A DNA stretch of 64,000 nucleotides from Empedobacter brevis_A. Lineage in GTDB: Bacteria; Bacteroidota; Bacteroidia; Flavobacteriales; Weeksellaceae. Under the pieces are notes generated by a model. That model saw only the letters and a list, made by a program, of their open reading frames with translations. It was not told the DNA's origin and made no database searches. The stretch lies in contig NZ_CBCPHV010000001.1 of NCBI RefSeq assembly GCF_965118635.1, positions 124,001 through 188,000 of the forward strand, written 5' to 3'. The position numbers and the translations under genes are program-made. Of the stretch, positions 54,557-64,000 are shown one piece after another (positions within the stretch are counted from its first letter, which is position 1; each line of letters opens with the position of its first letter).

Positions 54557-54994
54557 ATGAACGACAACAGTAACAAAAAACAGAATAAGGGCGGACGGAT
54601 ACCTAAGACCGACCCAAGCATCCACCGCCACGTTTTCCGTCTTACAGACGAAGAAAATGCCAAACTTTTATCGCTTTTTGAAGCATCGGGAATGTCCAAT
54701 AAAGCAAAGTTTATCATTTCCCTGCTGTTCAGTAAGGAAATGAAATCGGTCAAAATTGACAAAGGAACGGTTGATTTTTATATGCGACTTACTTCTTTTC
54801 ACAGCCAATTCCGTTCTGTGGGTGTGAACTATAATCAGATTGTGAAGCTGTTGTACCGTCATTTTTCCGAGAAAAAGGCGGCGGCATTTCTCTATAAATT
54901 GGAAAAACAGACGGCTGAAATGGCGGTGTTATGCCAAAAAATCATTCAGATAAGTGAGGAATTTGAAGCAAAATATCTGAAAAAACAGCCTTAG
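54557..54994 (+). CDS. relaxosome accessory protein (MobC/MobA-like)
   Basis: 145 residues from ATG 54557. Ribbon-helix-helix-like N-terminal half (HRHVFRLTDEENAKLLSLFEASGMSNKAKFI), then a basic helix. Such small proteins bind oriT and recruit the relaxase. 2 bp before the relaxase gene. Confidence 0.75.
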   Translation: MNDNSNKKQNKGGRIPKTDPSIHRHVFRLTDEENAKLLSLFEASGMSNKAKFIISLLFSKEMKSVKIDKGTVDFYMRLTSFHSQFRSVGVNYNQIVKLLYRHFSEKKAAAFLYKLEKQTAEMAVLCQKIIQISEEFEAKYLKKQP

Positions 54995-54996
54995 AA

Positions 54997-56268
54997 ATGA
55001 TAGCAAAGATTGGTAGAAGTAGAAATTTATACGGTGCATTGGCTTACAATCAGCTCAAAGTGGAGAATGAAAACGGACTGATTTTGTTCGCCAATAAGAT
55101 AATTGAAACCGCTAACGGTCATTATTCCGTTGCACAATTAGCCCAATCTTTTGCTCCTTACCTTATAGCCAACCGCAATACAGAAAAGCATACGGTGCAT
55201 ATTTCGCTCAATCCGAACCCGAAAGACAAGGTTAGTGATGACAAGTTTAGGGAAATGGCAGAGGAATATATGAGGGAAATGGGTTACGGCGAACAGCCTT
55301 TTGTTGTGTTTAAACATACCGATATTGACCGCAGCCATATCCATATCGTATCGGTTTGCGTGGACGAAGAGGGCAAAAAGATTTCGGATAAGTTCGAGAA
55401 AATGCGGTCTATGAATGTATGCCGTGAACTTGAAAGGAAATACAGATTGATACCAGCAACAGACAAAGAACATAAACAAAATGATAAGGTATTCCGTCCA
55501 GTGGATTATCGGGCTGGCGATGTGAAAAGTCAGATAGCTTCGGTAGTACGACACCTGCCTAACTATTATCAATATCAAACTTTGGGAGAATACAATGCTT
55601 TGCTTTCCCTGTTCAATGTTACGACCGAAAAAGTGGAAGGCGAATTGCAGGGAAAACCACAGCAAGGTTTATTATACATTCCGTTAAATAAAAAAGGCGA
55701 AAGAACTGGACACCCGTTTAAGGCTTCGTTGTTTGGAAAAAATGCAGGATTTCCAGCTTTGGAATTACATTTTGCGAAATGCAAAACGGCTTTGAAAGGC
55801 AATCCAATCCAAAAGACTTTACAATCCGCAGTTACCATTGCCCTGAAATCAACAAGCGATGAGCAGGCTTTTAAAAAGCAATTAGCTGAACAGGGCATTA
55901 ACGTAGTGGTGCGTAGAAATGATGCTGGGCGTATTTACGGAATGACTTTCATAGACCATAATTCTAAAACGGTTTGGAACGGTTCACGTTTGGGCAAGGA
56001 ACTTTCTGCCAATGTCTTTAATAATTATTGGAACAATAACATCAAACCAGAAATTAAAGAACCTGTTTTACAGCAACCCAAGCTACCCACATCAAATGAT
56101 ACGGATATTCCTGCGGAAGAACCACACCATTTGTTTGACTTTTTAACTACGGAAAAACACGAAGACGGTTTGATTGAAGCATTAGGCGGTTTATTGCCCG
56201 AAGCCCAGAGCGAAGATTACGAAGAACAGGACTTTGCTAACAAGATGAGAAAGAAAAGGAGAAAATAA
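54997..56268 (+). CDS. relaxase / mobilization nuclease (MobB-like)
   Basis: 423 residues. N-terminal Tyr candidate (IGRSRNLYGALAYNQ), metal histidines in HTVHISLNPNP and DRSHIHIVSVCVDEEG (HxH, about 110), then a C-terminal tail. It nicks oriT and stays bound to the transferred strand. Directly after the accessory gene. Confidence 0.85.
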   Translation: MIAKIGRSRNLYGALAYNQLKVENENGLILFANKIIETANGHYSVAQLAQSFAPYLIANRNTEKHTVHISLNPNPKDKVSDDKFREMAEEYMREMGYGEQPFVVFKHTDIDRSHIHIVSVCVDEEGKKISDKFEKMRSMNVCRELERKYRLIPATDKEHKQNDKVFRPVDYRAGDVKSQIASVVRHLPNYYQYQTLGEYNALLSLFNVTTEKVEGELQGKPQQGLLYIPLNKKGERTGHPFKASLFGKNAGFPALELHFAKCKTALKGNPIQKTLQSAVTIALKSTSDEQAFKKQLAEQGINVVVRRNDAGRIYGMTFIDHNSKTVWNGSRLGKELSANVFNNYWNNNIKPEIKEPVLQQPKLPTSNDTDIPAEEPHHLFDFLTTEKHEDGLIEALGGLLPEAQSEDYEEQDFANKMRKKRRK

Positions 56269-56285
56269 AAAAAATAGCATACTTT

Positions 56286-56621
56286 TTATTTCTTGACAAT
56301 TAATAGCTCTTTACCCCAATCATTCAGTTTCCAAAGTACATCTACTAATTTTTCCCCAAGTGGTGTAAGTGAATACTCAACACGAGGTGGAAGTTCATTA
56401 AATATTTTCTTGGTTAAAATTCCGTCTTGTTCCAGTTCCTTTAAATGCTGATTTAAAACACGCCTGTCCACTTTTGCAATACCTCTTAACATTTCACTTG
56501 GACGTTTTTCGCCTTCATTTATTCGCCATACGATAGGGATTTTCCATTTTCCGCTGATAGCATTTACAGCAAATTCCAATGGACAAATTTTTTCTTCTAT
56601 CGCTCGTTCCTTTGTTTTCAT
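56286..56621 (-). CDS. HxlR-family transcriptional regulator
   Basis: 111 residues from ATG 56621 (MKTKERAIEEKICPLEFAVN); an in-frame ATG at 56651 overlaps a palindrome. HxlR winged helix: CPLEFAVNAISGKWKIPIVW and VDRRVLNQHLKELEQDGILTKK. CPL-type Cys may sense redox. Divergent from the peroxiredoxin gene; TCCCATAGGGA (56638-56648) lies in between and may be its operator. Confidence 0.8.
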   Translation of the reverse strand: MKTKERAIEEKICPLEFAVNAISGKWKIPIVWRINEGEKRPSEMLRGIAKVDRRVLNQHLKELEQDGILTKKIFNELPPRVEYSLTPLGEKLVDVLWKLNDWGKELLIVKK

Positions 56622-56713
56622 AAAATTGACTTTTTTATCCCATAGGGACAATTATATGCGGTATTGTAGTTATGAATTTACTTTCAAAACTTTGCAAAAA
56701 TATAAAATAAGAT

Positions 56714-57352
56714 ATGAAAAATTTAGAACAACAGATTAACGAACTAAATGAAAATTTAGCAAAACAACTTCCGACAGAAGTTTTAGAGGTATTCGGTAAA
56801 TCTATTCAGGATTTGAAAGCTAAAAATATGGAAGATAGCAGTATCAGCGTAGGCGATAAGTTTCCAGATTTTAGTCTGCCAAATACGAGCGATAAGACCG
56901 TAGCGTTAAAAGAGCTTTTACAAAACGGAAAAGTGATAATAGCTTTTTTTCGTGGCAGTTGGTGTCCTTATTGCAATCTTGAACTGAAAGCATTGCAGGA
57001 TAATTTGAAACAGATTACAGGTAAAAATGTAACGCTCATTGCTGTTTCCCCTCAAACGTCCGATTATAGCGAAGAACTCAAAATCAATCACCATTTAGAA
57101 TTTGAATTATTGACAGATAAAAACAATGCTTTGGCTAAACAGCTTGGTATTACGTTTGAACTTCAAAACTATGTAATTCCGACTTATAGCAGTTTGGGTA
57201 TAGAGCTGTCAGAATACAACGAGAATAATAATAACGAATTGCCTGTTCCTGCCGTTTTTGTGATAGATACAAATAGTAGCATTGTCTATAAATTTGTTGA
57301 TACCAACTATATGAACAGGATAAATATACAAGAACTGATAGAGCAATTATGA
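56714..57352 (+). CDS. peroxiredoxin-like AhpC/TSA family protein
   Basis: 212 residues: an N-terminal helix, then thioredoxin fold GDKFPDFSLPN and FFRGSWCPYCNLELKALQ (Cys pair, about 87-90), PVPAVFVIDTNS. Thiol peroxidase or reductase of oxidative stress. Divergent from HxlR; ATGA overlap with the HEAT-like gene. Confidence 0.75.
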   Translation: MKNLEQQINELNENLAKQLPTEVLEVFGKSIQDLKAKNMEDSSISVGDKFPDFSLPNTSDKTVALKELLQNGKVIIAFFRGSWCPYCNLELKALQDNLKQITGKNVTLIAVSPQTSDYSEELKINHHLEFELLTDKNNALAKQLGITFELQNYVIPTYSSLGIELSEYNENNNNELPVPAVFVIDTNSSIVYKFVDTNYMNRINIQELIEQL

Positions 57353-58155
57353 ACGAAGTAAAACGAAAAGGAGCAAGAAGCACAAAGGATATTCCGGCAG
57401 AAATATTGGCACAGCTTAATTCTGGAGAAATCGAAACAGCTAACCTCGTAGAGTGGTTAGCTGTTGATCAGCGTCTGTTACTAAAAAATTTGCTTACAGA
57501 AAATCAACGAACAGATTATCTGAAACCAATTCTGAACAAAATCGACCAACTGAAAAAGCAAACTGTAAATACAATAAACGAAGCTATCGGAACAGGAATT
57601 TTTGAGCAAACAATACAGCATAATGATAGTGATTTCTTAACCGTATTATCTCACCACAAAGCCGATTTAGTTCGCTGTTGGGCAACTTACACCATTGGCA
57701 AAAATGAAAAGTTGAACATTGCAGAAACACTCAAACAAATTCAACCTTTTTCAGCAGATAAACATTTTGGAGTAAGGGAAATAGCTTGGTTAGCTGTACG
57801 AGCTAAAATTTCTCAAAACCTTACCCAAAGCATTCAAATTCTTTCGGAGTGGACATCAAACGAAGATGAAAAGATCAGAAGATTTACTACCGAAGCAACA
57901 AGACCATGTGGAGTATGGTGCGAACACATCGAAGAATTAAAGCAAAATCCCGATTTGGGACTGCCAATATTAGAAGCCTTAAAATCCGACAAATCAAAAT
58001 ACGTGCAAGATAGTGTAGGTAATTGGCTCAATGACGCAAGTAAAACCCACCCCGATTTTGTAAAGGCACTTTGCAAGCGGTGGGAAAAAGAAAGTGAAAC
58101 AAAGGAAACGATTTACATTCTAAAAAAAGCATTGCGGACTATCAATAAGCCGTAA
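57349..58155 (+). CDS. HEAT-repeat DNA alkylation repair-like protein
   Basis: 268 residues of helical repeats (LVRCWATYTIGKNE, FGVREIAWLAVRAKI, TTEATRPCGVWCEHIEELK, KYVQDSVGNWLNDASK), the pattern of AlkC/AlkD-type DNA glycosylase-like proteins. It shares a transcript with the peroxiredoxin. Confidence 0.6.
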   Translation: MNEVKRKGARSTKDIPAEILAQLNSGEIETANLVEWLAVDQRLLLKNLLTENQRTDYLKPILNKIDQLKKQTVNTINEAIGTGIFEQTIQHNDSDFLTVLSHHKADLVRCWATYTIGKNEKLNIAETLKQIQPFSADKHFGVREIAWLAVRAKISQNLTQSIQILSEWTSNEDEKIRRFTTEATRPCGVWCEHIEELKQNPDLGLPILEALKSDKSKYVQDSVGNWLNDASKTHPDFVKALCKRWEKESETKETIYILKKALRTINKP

Positions 58156-58174
58156 ATATTATTAATTTGGTTCA

Positions 58175-58208
58175 GCCAAACACCGCCACGCACCGCCATA
58201 GAATGCCA
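58175..58208 (+). promoter_or_regulatory. GCCA-N6 decamer array upstream of the coupling protein
   Basis: GCCA at 58175, 58185, 58195 and 58205, four units with exact 10-nt period, 62 bp upstream of the ATG at 58270. The best-preserved array of the four sites. Confidence 0.55.
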
Positions 58209-58269
58209 GATTCTAATAACCACTCGGCACAGCCCTTAAATTCACGCCCGAACATTAAAACTCAAAATA

Positions 58270-60267
58270 ATGCAAGGAGAAGACGATTTAAGAGGGCTTG
58301 CCAAGATAATGGCTTTTATGCGAGCAGTAAGCATCATTATAGTATTGATGCATTTGTATTGGTTTTGCTACGGTTTCTTTATAGAACGTGGCTGTACGTT
58401 AGAAGTCATCAACGAAATATTAAGCAATTTTCAGCGAACGGTAGGGCTGTTTTCGAATACCTTATATACCAAAGTATTTGCTTTGGTTTTGTTGTCTTTA
58501 AGCTGTTTGGGTACTAAGGGCGTTAAAAACGAAAAGATAACCTGGACTAAAATCTATGTGGCTTTAGCTATCGGTTTTATCCTTTTCTTCCTGAACTTTC
58601 CATTATTAAAGCTACCACTGAACACTGCTACATTTCTGTATATCCTTACCACAAGTTTAGGTTATATCGGCTTAATGGTAGCCGGAGTATGGATGAGCCG
58701 TTTGCTTCGCACCAATTTAATGGAAGATGTTTTCAATAATGAAAATGAGAGTTTTCAGCAGGAAACAAAGTTGATGGAAAATGAGTATTCTGTCAATCTA
58801 CCCACCAAGTTTTATTACAAAAATAAATGGAATAACGGTTGGATAAATATCGTAAACCCGTTTAGGGCAACGATTGTGTTGGGGACACCGGGTTCGGGTA
58901 AATCGTATGCTATTGTAAACAATTACATTAAACAGCAGATTGAGAAAGGCTTCTCCATGTACATTTACGATTTCAAGTTTGACGATCTTTCTACCATTGC
59001 CTATAATCATTTGCTGAAGCATCGAGACAAGTATAAAATTCAGCCGAAATTCTACGTGATAAATTTCGACGACCCACGTAAGAGTCACCGTTGCAATCCA
59101 CTCAATCCCGACTTTATGACGGACATTTCAGATGCTTATGAAGCAGCTTACACGATAATGCTGAATCTTAACAGATCGTGGATCCAGAAGCAAGGGGATT
59201 TCTTCGTGGAAAGTCCGATTATCTTACTAGCTGCCATTATCTGGTATCTAAAAATATATGAGGATGGCAAGTATTGCACTTTTCCCCACGCCATAGAATT
59301 GCTGAATAAAAAGTATTCGGATGTATTCACAATTCTTACCTCATATCCTGATTTAGAAAATTACTTATCACCCTTTATGGATGCGTGGCAAGGTGGAGCA
59401 CAAGACCAATTACAAGGGCAGATCGCATCGGCAAAAATCCCTTTGTCAAGAATGATCAGTCCACAACTATATTGGGTAATGACTGGCGATGATTTTTCAC
59501 TGGATATCAACAATCCGAAAGAACCAAAGATTTTATGTGTTGGGAACAATCCTGACCGTCAAAATATTTACTCCGCAGCATTGGGTTTATATAATTCAAG
59601 AATTGTAAAACTCATCAATAAAAAAGGACAATTGAAAAGTTCAGTTATCATAGACGAGCTGCCTACCATTTATTTCAGAGGGTTGGATAATTTGATTGCA
59701 ACAGCTCGTAGTAATAAGGTAGCAGTTTGCCTAGGATTTCAGGATTTCTCACAATTAATACGTGATTATGGAGATAAGGAAGCTAAAGTGATTCAAAACA
59801 CAGTCGGCAATATTTTTAGCGGACAAGTTGTAGGAGAAACGGCAAAAAGTCTTTCGGAACGTTTCGGGAAGGTTCTACAAAAAAGGCAGAGTTTAACCAT
59901 CAACAGAAATGATAAATCTACTTCTATTTCAACTCAGTTAGATAGTTTAATACCGGCATCTAAAATATCGACGCTAACACAAGGGATGTTTGTAGGAGCA
60001 ATTTCAGACAATTTTGATGAACGTATTGAACAGAAAATATTTCACTGTGAAATCGTAGTAGATAATGACAAAGTAGCTTCCGAAACTAAAGCCTATCAAA
60101 AAATACCGCAGATTTTATCTTTCACAGATAAGAACGGTACAAATAATATGAAACAAGAGATTGAAAAAAACTATCGGCAGATAAAATCAGACGTAGTTCA
60201 TATAATTGAAAGTGAATTGGAGCGAATTAAAAACGATCCAGATTTGCAGTATTTGGTGCAAGAGTGA
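58270..60267 (+). CDS. type IV coupling protein (VirD4-like, MobC/YWFCY type)
   Basis: 665 residues. YWFCY motif near residue 30, membrane helices about 18-160, Walker A LGTPGSGKSYAI (about 205) and Walker B SVIIDELPT (about 455). It couples the relaxase-DNA complex to the mating channel. Separated from the relaxase by stress cargo. Confidence 0.85.
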   Translation: MQGEDDLRGLAKIMAFMRAVSIIIVLMHLYWFCYGFFIERGCTLEVINEILSNFQRTVGLFSNTLYTKVFALVLLSLSCLGTKGVKNEKITWTKIYVALAIGFILFFLNFPLLKLPLNTATFLYILTTSLGYIGLMVAGVWMSRLLRTNLMEDVFNNENESFQQETKLMENEYSVNLPTKFYYKNKWNNGWINIVNPFRATIVLGTPGSGKSYAIVNNYIKQQIEKGFSMYIYDFKFDDLSTIAYNHLLKHRDKYKIQPKFYVINFDDPRKSHRCNPLNPDFMTDISDAYEAAYTIMLNLNRSWIQKQGDFFVESPIILLAAIIWYLKIYEDGKYCTFPHAIELLNKKYSDVFTILTSYPDLENYLSPFMDAWQGGAQDQLQGQIASAKIPLSRMISPQLYWVMTGDDFSLDINNPKEPKILCVGNNPDRQNIYSAALGLYNSRIVKLINKKGQLKSSVIIDELPTIYFRGLDNLIATARSNKVAVCLGFQDFSQLIRDYGDKEAKVIQNTVGNIFSGQVVGETAKSLSERFGKVLQKRQSLTINRNDKSTSISTQLDSLIPASKISTLTQGMFVGAISDNFDERIEQKIFHCEIVVDNDKVASETKAYQKIPQILSFTDKNGTNNMKQEIEKNYRQIKSDVVHIIESELERIKNDPDLQYLVQE

Positions 60268-60268
60268 T

Positions 60269-60305
60269 AAAATAAAAGGAAGATGTTAGATCTCCCTTTT
60301 ATTTT
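60269..60305. terminator. bidirectional terminator
   Basis: Perfect 11-bp stem AAAATAAAAGG / CCTTTTATTTT between the convergent coupling-protein gene and the large helicase gene. Confidence 0.75.
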
Positions 60306-60322
60306 GCCCGTATACTATGTTA

Positions 60323-63300
60323 CTAAAATATACTACGAGGTATATGAATACCTTTTGTCCGTATAATGCCTTCCTGAAATTTTGGAGTTTCTTTCTGCTT
60401 TTCCACTTGCTCCAGAGCATCTGCTTTTTTATCTGGCGAAAGGGATAATTGTATCTTCCGGTCAATACCTGCTAATTCGGTTTTGAGTTCGCTTAGTCGT
60501 TTTTCCTTTGCCCAGGTTCCGTTTACTACTTGCTGAAGTATAGGTATATCTTTTTGGAACTCTATGATATTCTCTTGCTCTTTTTTTATGTAAGTTGGCA
60601 GTTTTTCCAATGCCCTCAGAAAGTTCAGCGAAGCTGTTTCAGGTTCTTTAGCCATTACACCACTGTTGAAGGTATATTTGATATTTCCCTCGCCCTGAAT
60701 AAAGAAACGGTTATGTTTTTCTACAAGACTGCTACTATCTTTTTGTGTGGCTTCGGTTTTAACCAAAAGCTGAAAACCGTAAAGATTTCCGATTTCTTCA
60801 TAATCTCCACCTGTACGAGCTTTGTCCGCAAGCTCATTGAGTTTAGTTCCAATCTGTTTTGGGTTTGCATTAGCTGGTAGGTCGGCTAACTGAACAGCAT
60901 TAATAATCGTACCGTCCTGCTTTTTCTGAATACGTCCTTGAAGGTTAGTCCAATCAAGGCTCATCCTGTCAAAGCGGGATTGAGCTTTACCCAGTTCTGC
61001 CGTAAAATCTTCCAGCTTGTATTTCGCACTTGATTTGGAACGGTTAAACGCCTGTTTTTCGCTTTCCAATCCAGCAATCTGTTTTTCTACTTTGGCTTTA
61101 TCCAACAGGTCAGTATTTCCCGAAAGAATTGCTACATATTCTGAGAAATTCATTCCCGATTTTTCGTCCATACTGCCCTCATCAATAGTACGTTTACCGA
61201 GATTATTGGATTTTAATTGGTCGATAAATAACTGTTTATTGAACAACAGATTAAACTTATAACTATCTAGTGATTTTTCAACGGCATAGATAACTACATC
61301 TACTTTATTATCGGCAAAGAACTTGGCAATCTCATTGCCTTTGCGGATTGCTCGACCATCACGTTGGGCAAGGTCACTTGGTCGCCAAGGTGTGTCCAGA
61401 TGATGAATGGCAACAGCTCTTTTCTGTGCATTGACACCTGTACCGAGCATACTTGTTGAGCCGAATAACACACGGATTTTGCCCTCATTCATTCCTTTAA
61501 TCAGTTCCTTACGTTGGTTGTCCGTTTTTGCTTCCTGTATAAAGCGTACTTCGTTTGCAGGTATACCGTGGTCTTCCACGAGTTTGCGTCTAATTTCGGA
61601 ATACACATTCCATTCATTAGGCTTATACGTTCCCAAATCCGAGAACACGAACTGCGTTCCTTTCTGTGCGTTGAATTTGTTGTAATATTTGGCAATATTA
61701 CCTGCACAATGTGAAGCCTTGCTATCGGGATGGTCTTTGTAAGCTCCGCTTACCATTTGCATATCTAATGACATCTTACGGGCATAGTCCGTAGCAATCA
61801 GCATCTTTGCTTTTTCTTCTGTTGGAGATAAGGGCGGTCTTCCCAACAAGACTGCATTTCCTGTTTTGGCAAATTCCATCAGTTTTTTAATAAATACATC
61901 CTGGTCGGGAGTTGGTGGAATGTTATACAGGATTTCATTTTTTACAGGTCGGTCGATACCAATATCCTTTGCAGTACGATAATCTGTAATTTCCGAATAG
62001 AACTGTGCAAGCTCTGGTACTTTGATAAAGTAGCGGAAACGTTCTTTTGCCACGATATTATTGGCAACCGAAAACTCATAGTCAGTCGTTTTTCGGGCAT
62101 AGATTGCAGCCCAAGCATCAAAACAGTTAATGCCTTGTTTTTCCAATGCTCGTGGTCGCAGGTATTTGAACAGGAGGTACAATTCCGTTAATGAATTGCT
62201 GATAGTCGTTCCCGAAAGAAAGGTTGCCCCCATATCCGCATCGGTACGATCCTGTATGGTTCGGATAGCAAACAATAGGTTCAGAGCTTTTTGGCTACCG
62301 TCCGCGTTACCCAATCCCGCTACACGACTGTGACGGGTGTTGAACATCAGGTTTTTAAACTGATGGCTCTCGTCGATAAATAAATGGTCTATGCCCATCA
62401 TTTTAAAATCGACAATATCATCTTTGCGATTTTCAATATCGTGCTGTAAAGTCTTTAGCTTTACTTCGAGGTTTTCTTTCCGTTTAATGGACCCGGCAAG
62501 CATACCTCTTGTTACTTCAGCTCCCTGCGACTGCATCGCATCGAGGTTTCGCTCCACATTATCCAATTCTATTTCGAGGATTTCCTTTTGAATTTCTGGC
62601 GATTGCGGTATCATACCGAATTGGTCGTGTGTTAAAATCACACAGTCCCAATCGTTGTTTTTAATATCTCCGAAAATTCGCAGGCGTTTTTGCGGTGTAA
62701 AATCTTCTTTGCCCGGAAAGAGGATTTTAGCGTGCGGATAGGCAGTGCGATAGGCTTCGGCGATTTCGTGCACATTACTTTTCAGCCCGATTATCATTGG
62801 TTTATGAGCAAGTCCCAAACGCTTCATTTCCTGTGCTGCCGTACACATTATCAATGTTTTTCCTGTACCTACTTCGTGATCGCAGATAGCACCGTTATTG
62901 AGTTTAATCATCAATACGGCATCTTTTTGACTTCCGTACAGGTCTTCAATGCCCAATGCTTTACGGTCTAATCCCGGAAACTCCTGATGGCTTCCATCAT
63001 AGTTTGGGCGAACAAAACAATTAAACTTATCATTGTATTGGTCGGTTAGCCTTTTTTTAAACTCATTGCTCTGTGCGTGTAACCAATCGGTAAAAGCGGT
63101 ACGTATTTCGTCAATCTTAGTGTTTGCCATCTGTATGGCTTCCATATCCTTTACTTTGACTTCCTTGCCGTCTATTTCGACTTTTTTGGTGATATCGGGC
63201 GTCGTATTGACAAGAGCGTGTTTGAGCAGAGCAACGCCATCAAACGTCCTGCTTTCAGCCTTTACCGCATATTTTACCCATATATTTTGATTGCCCCGAT

Positions 63301-64000
63301 TACAGATTACGGAAAAATCATCGGAACTGTCGGAATAATGGATATTCACTTCCGCATCGAACAGGTGTGAAGCAAATTTGGCATAAATACCTGTGGGTAT
63401 CCAGCGTTCACCAAGGTTAAAGTCCAGTTCCTCAAATTCGATACGTCTTGGTCGGGCTTCTTCCAATACCATAAGGCTGTGCTTTGCTTCGGTATCTTCG
63501 GGATTGCTTTCTACATATTCTATTATTTCCTGTGCTTTTTCTACCACGTTACCGGCTATCCAGCGTTCGGAAATTTCGTATTCACTTTGCAGGGGATTAT
63601 AAAAAATACGACCGTGCAGAGCATCTTTCAAGGCATCTGCAGACATACTGCTGATTTCGGACATATAGTCCAAATCAACACTTCCGTATTTATTCAATGA
63701 GGATGCTAATGCTTCTTCGGGATTATCGGTTGCTAATGTTGTCGTGGAAAAACTTACAGGATGGCTGAAAATATCCGCTTTATGGATAACACTCCCTTTT
63801 ACACGCTCCAAATAAGGGATTTCTTTTCCGGCACTATCCGTCTTAATCAGCTTGATATTATCGGCACTGTTCAGACTACCGTACCTTTTTACAAAAGCAT
63901 CGTACAGTTGGTTTAAATTTTCTCTTTCTGCCTTATGTTCGGTTTGTAGTTCCGCTTCTTTATTGTAAAGCTGTTGGTAAATATCACGTACTCCGATATA
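60323..64000 (-). CDS. large ICE helicase / N6-DNA-methylase-type protein, C-terminal part
   Basis: At least 1225 codons, open through the right edge; the TTG at 63811 is an internal codon of the same frame, not the start. SF2 (SNF2-like) helicase blocks: EVGTGKTLIMCTAAQEM, HLFIDESHQFKN, GTSMLGTGVNAQ and TPWRPSDLAQRDGRAIRKGN, then a coiled tail. This huge protein is typical of Bacteroidota ICEs and usually has an N-terminal DNA methylase domain, which would lie outside the window. It may modify or remodel the incoming element. Confidence 0.75.
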   Translation of the reverse strand, partial: YIGVRDIYQQLYNKEAELQTEHKAERENLNQLYDAFVKRYGSLNSADNIKLIKTDSAGKEIPYLERVKGSVIHKADIFSHPVSFSTTTLATDNPEEALASSLNKYGSVDLDYMSEISSMSADALKDALHGRIFYNPLQSEYEISERWIAGNVVEKAQEIIEYVESNPEDTEAKHSLMVLEEARPRRIEFEELDFNLGERWIPTGIYAKFASHLFDAEVNIHYSDSSDDFSVICNRGNQNIWVKYAVKAESRTFDGVALLKHALVNTTPDITKKVEIDGKEVKVKDMEAIQMANTKIDEIRTAFTDWLHAQSNEFKKRLTDQYNDKFNCFVRPNYDGSHQEFPGLDRKALGIEDLYGSQKDAVLMIKLNNGAICDHEVGTGKTLIMCTAAQEMKRLGLAHKPMIIGLKSNVHEIAEAYRTAYPHAKILFPGKEDFTPQKRLRIFGDIKNNDWDCVILTHDQFGMIPQSPEIQKEILEIELDNVERNLDAMQSQGAEVTRGMLAGSIKRKENLEVKLKTLQHDIENRKDDIVDFKMMGIDHLFIDESHQFKNLMFNTRHSRVAGLGNADGSQKALNLLFAIRTIQDRTDADMGATFLSGTTISNSLTELYLLFKYLRPRALEKQGINCFDAWAAIYARKTTDYEFSVANNIVAKERFRYFIKVPELAQFYSEITDYRTAKDIGIDRPVKNEILYNIPPTPDQDVFIKKLMEFAKTGNAVLLGRPPLSPTEEKAKMLIATDYARKMSLDMQMVSGAYKDHPDSKASHCAGNIAKYYNKFNAQKGTQFVFSDLGTYKPNEWNVYSEIRRKLVEDHGIPANEVRFIQEAKTDNQRKELIKGMNEGKIRVLFGSTSMLGTGVNAQKRAVAIHHLDTPWRPSDLAQRDGRAIRKGNEIAKFFADNKVDVVIYAVEKSLDSYKFNLLFNKQLFIDQLKSNNLGKRTIDEGSMDEKSGMNFSEYVAILSGNTDLLDKAKVEKQIAGLESEKQAFNRSKSSAKYKLEDFTAELGKAQSRFDRMSLDWTNLQGRIQKKQDGTIINAVQLADLPANANPKQIGTKLNELADKARTGGDYEEIGNLYGFQLLVKTEATQKDSSSLVEKHNRFFIQGEGNIKYTFNSGVMAKEPETASLNFLRALEKLPTYIKKEQENIIEFQKDIPILQQVVNGTWAKEKRLSELKTELAGIDRKIQLSLSPDKKADALEQVEKQKETPKFQEGIIRTKGIHIPRSIF

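Noticed and set aside
60323..63811. Helicase gene starting at 63811
   Set aside because: That codon is TTG inside an uninterrupted frame that continues to the edge; the gene is partial.

Overview
The window looks like a Bacteroidota chromosome, most likely Flavobacteriia (Weeksellaceae-like; genus not determinable here). The support is the AT-rich host part, TTTG-N19-TAnnTTTG promoters, weak Shine-Dalgarno signals, TonB-type outer-membrane genes and a Bacteroidetes-type traA-Q conjugation module. Two parts meet at a tRNA-Pro gene (21261-21335): ordinary chromosome to the left, and an integrative conjugative element (ICE) that runs past the right edge.

Host part (1-21335): the tail of monomeric isocitrate dehydrogenase; three outer-membrane or surface genes (381-8702); an ArnC/LAB_N/ArnT-like lipid-linked sugar operon and a family 9 glycosyltransferase (8757-12893); an SDR, an SH3b protein and an enoyl-CoA hydratase (13016-15349); and a complete trpEGDCFB operon (15604-21200). 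The trp operon is preceded by a ribosome-mediated attenuator with a WWW leader peptide. trpA is not present after trpB; a tRNA-Pro with its own promoter follows.

ICE part (about 21336-64000): two tandem large serine recombinases, the first reading through the junction into the antisense of the tRNA; ssb, a DUF932 gene and a PRTRC cassette (25396-31598); a cargo pair that looks like Hachiman defence (31966-35000); an orphan receiver domain; the transfer operon traQ to traE (36062-47601) with a group II intron inside traG; a seven-gene cargo operon (47795-51996); traD, traB and traA (52003-53854); a repeat-rich region and candidate oriT; relaxosome protein and relaxase; peroxide/alkylation cargo; the VirD4-like coupling ATPase; and a very large helicase/methylase-type protein that leaves the window.

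The most unusual item is the cargo operon at 47795-51996. It has an acyl-carrier-like protein, an XRE regulator, an ImmA/IrrE peptidase, a thymidylate-synthase-like protein, a protein resembling the alpha-glutamyl/putrescinyl-thymine pyrophosphorylase / 5-hmdU kinase helical family, a MazG-C-like helical protein and a holo-ACP synthase. They are packed with overlaps behind one promoter whose spacer is filled by a palindromic operator. It looks like a regulated nucleotide or DNA-base modification pathway, possibly antiphage; the function is inferred. A second hidden pattern is a 10-nt-periodic GCCA-N6 array at four sites, upstream of the first recombinase, traE, traA and the coupling protein, in the same orientation relative to each gene. 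It may be the operator of a transfer regulon.
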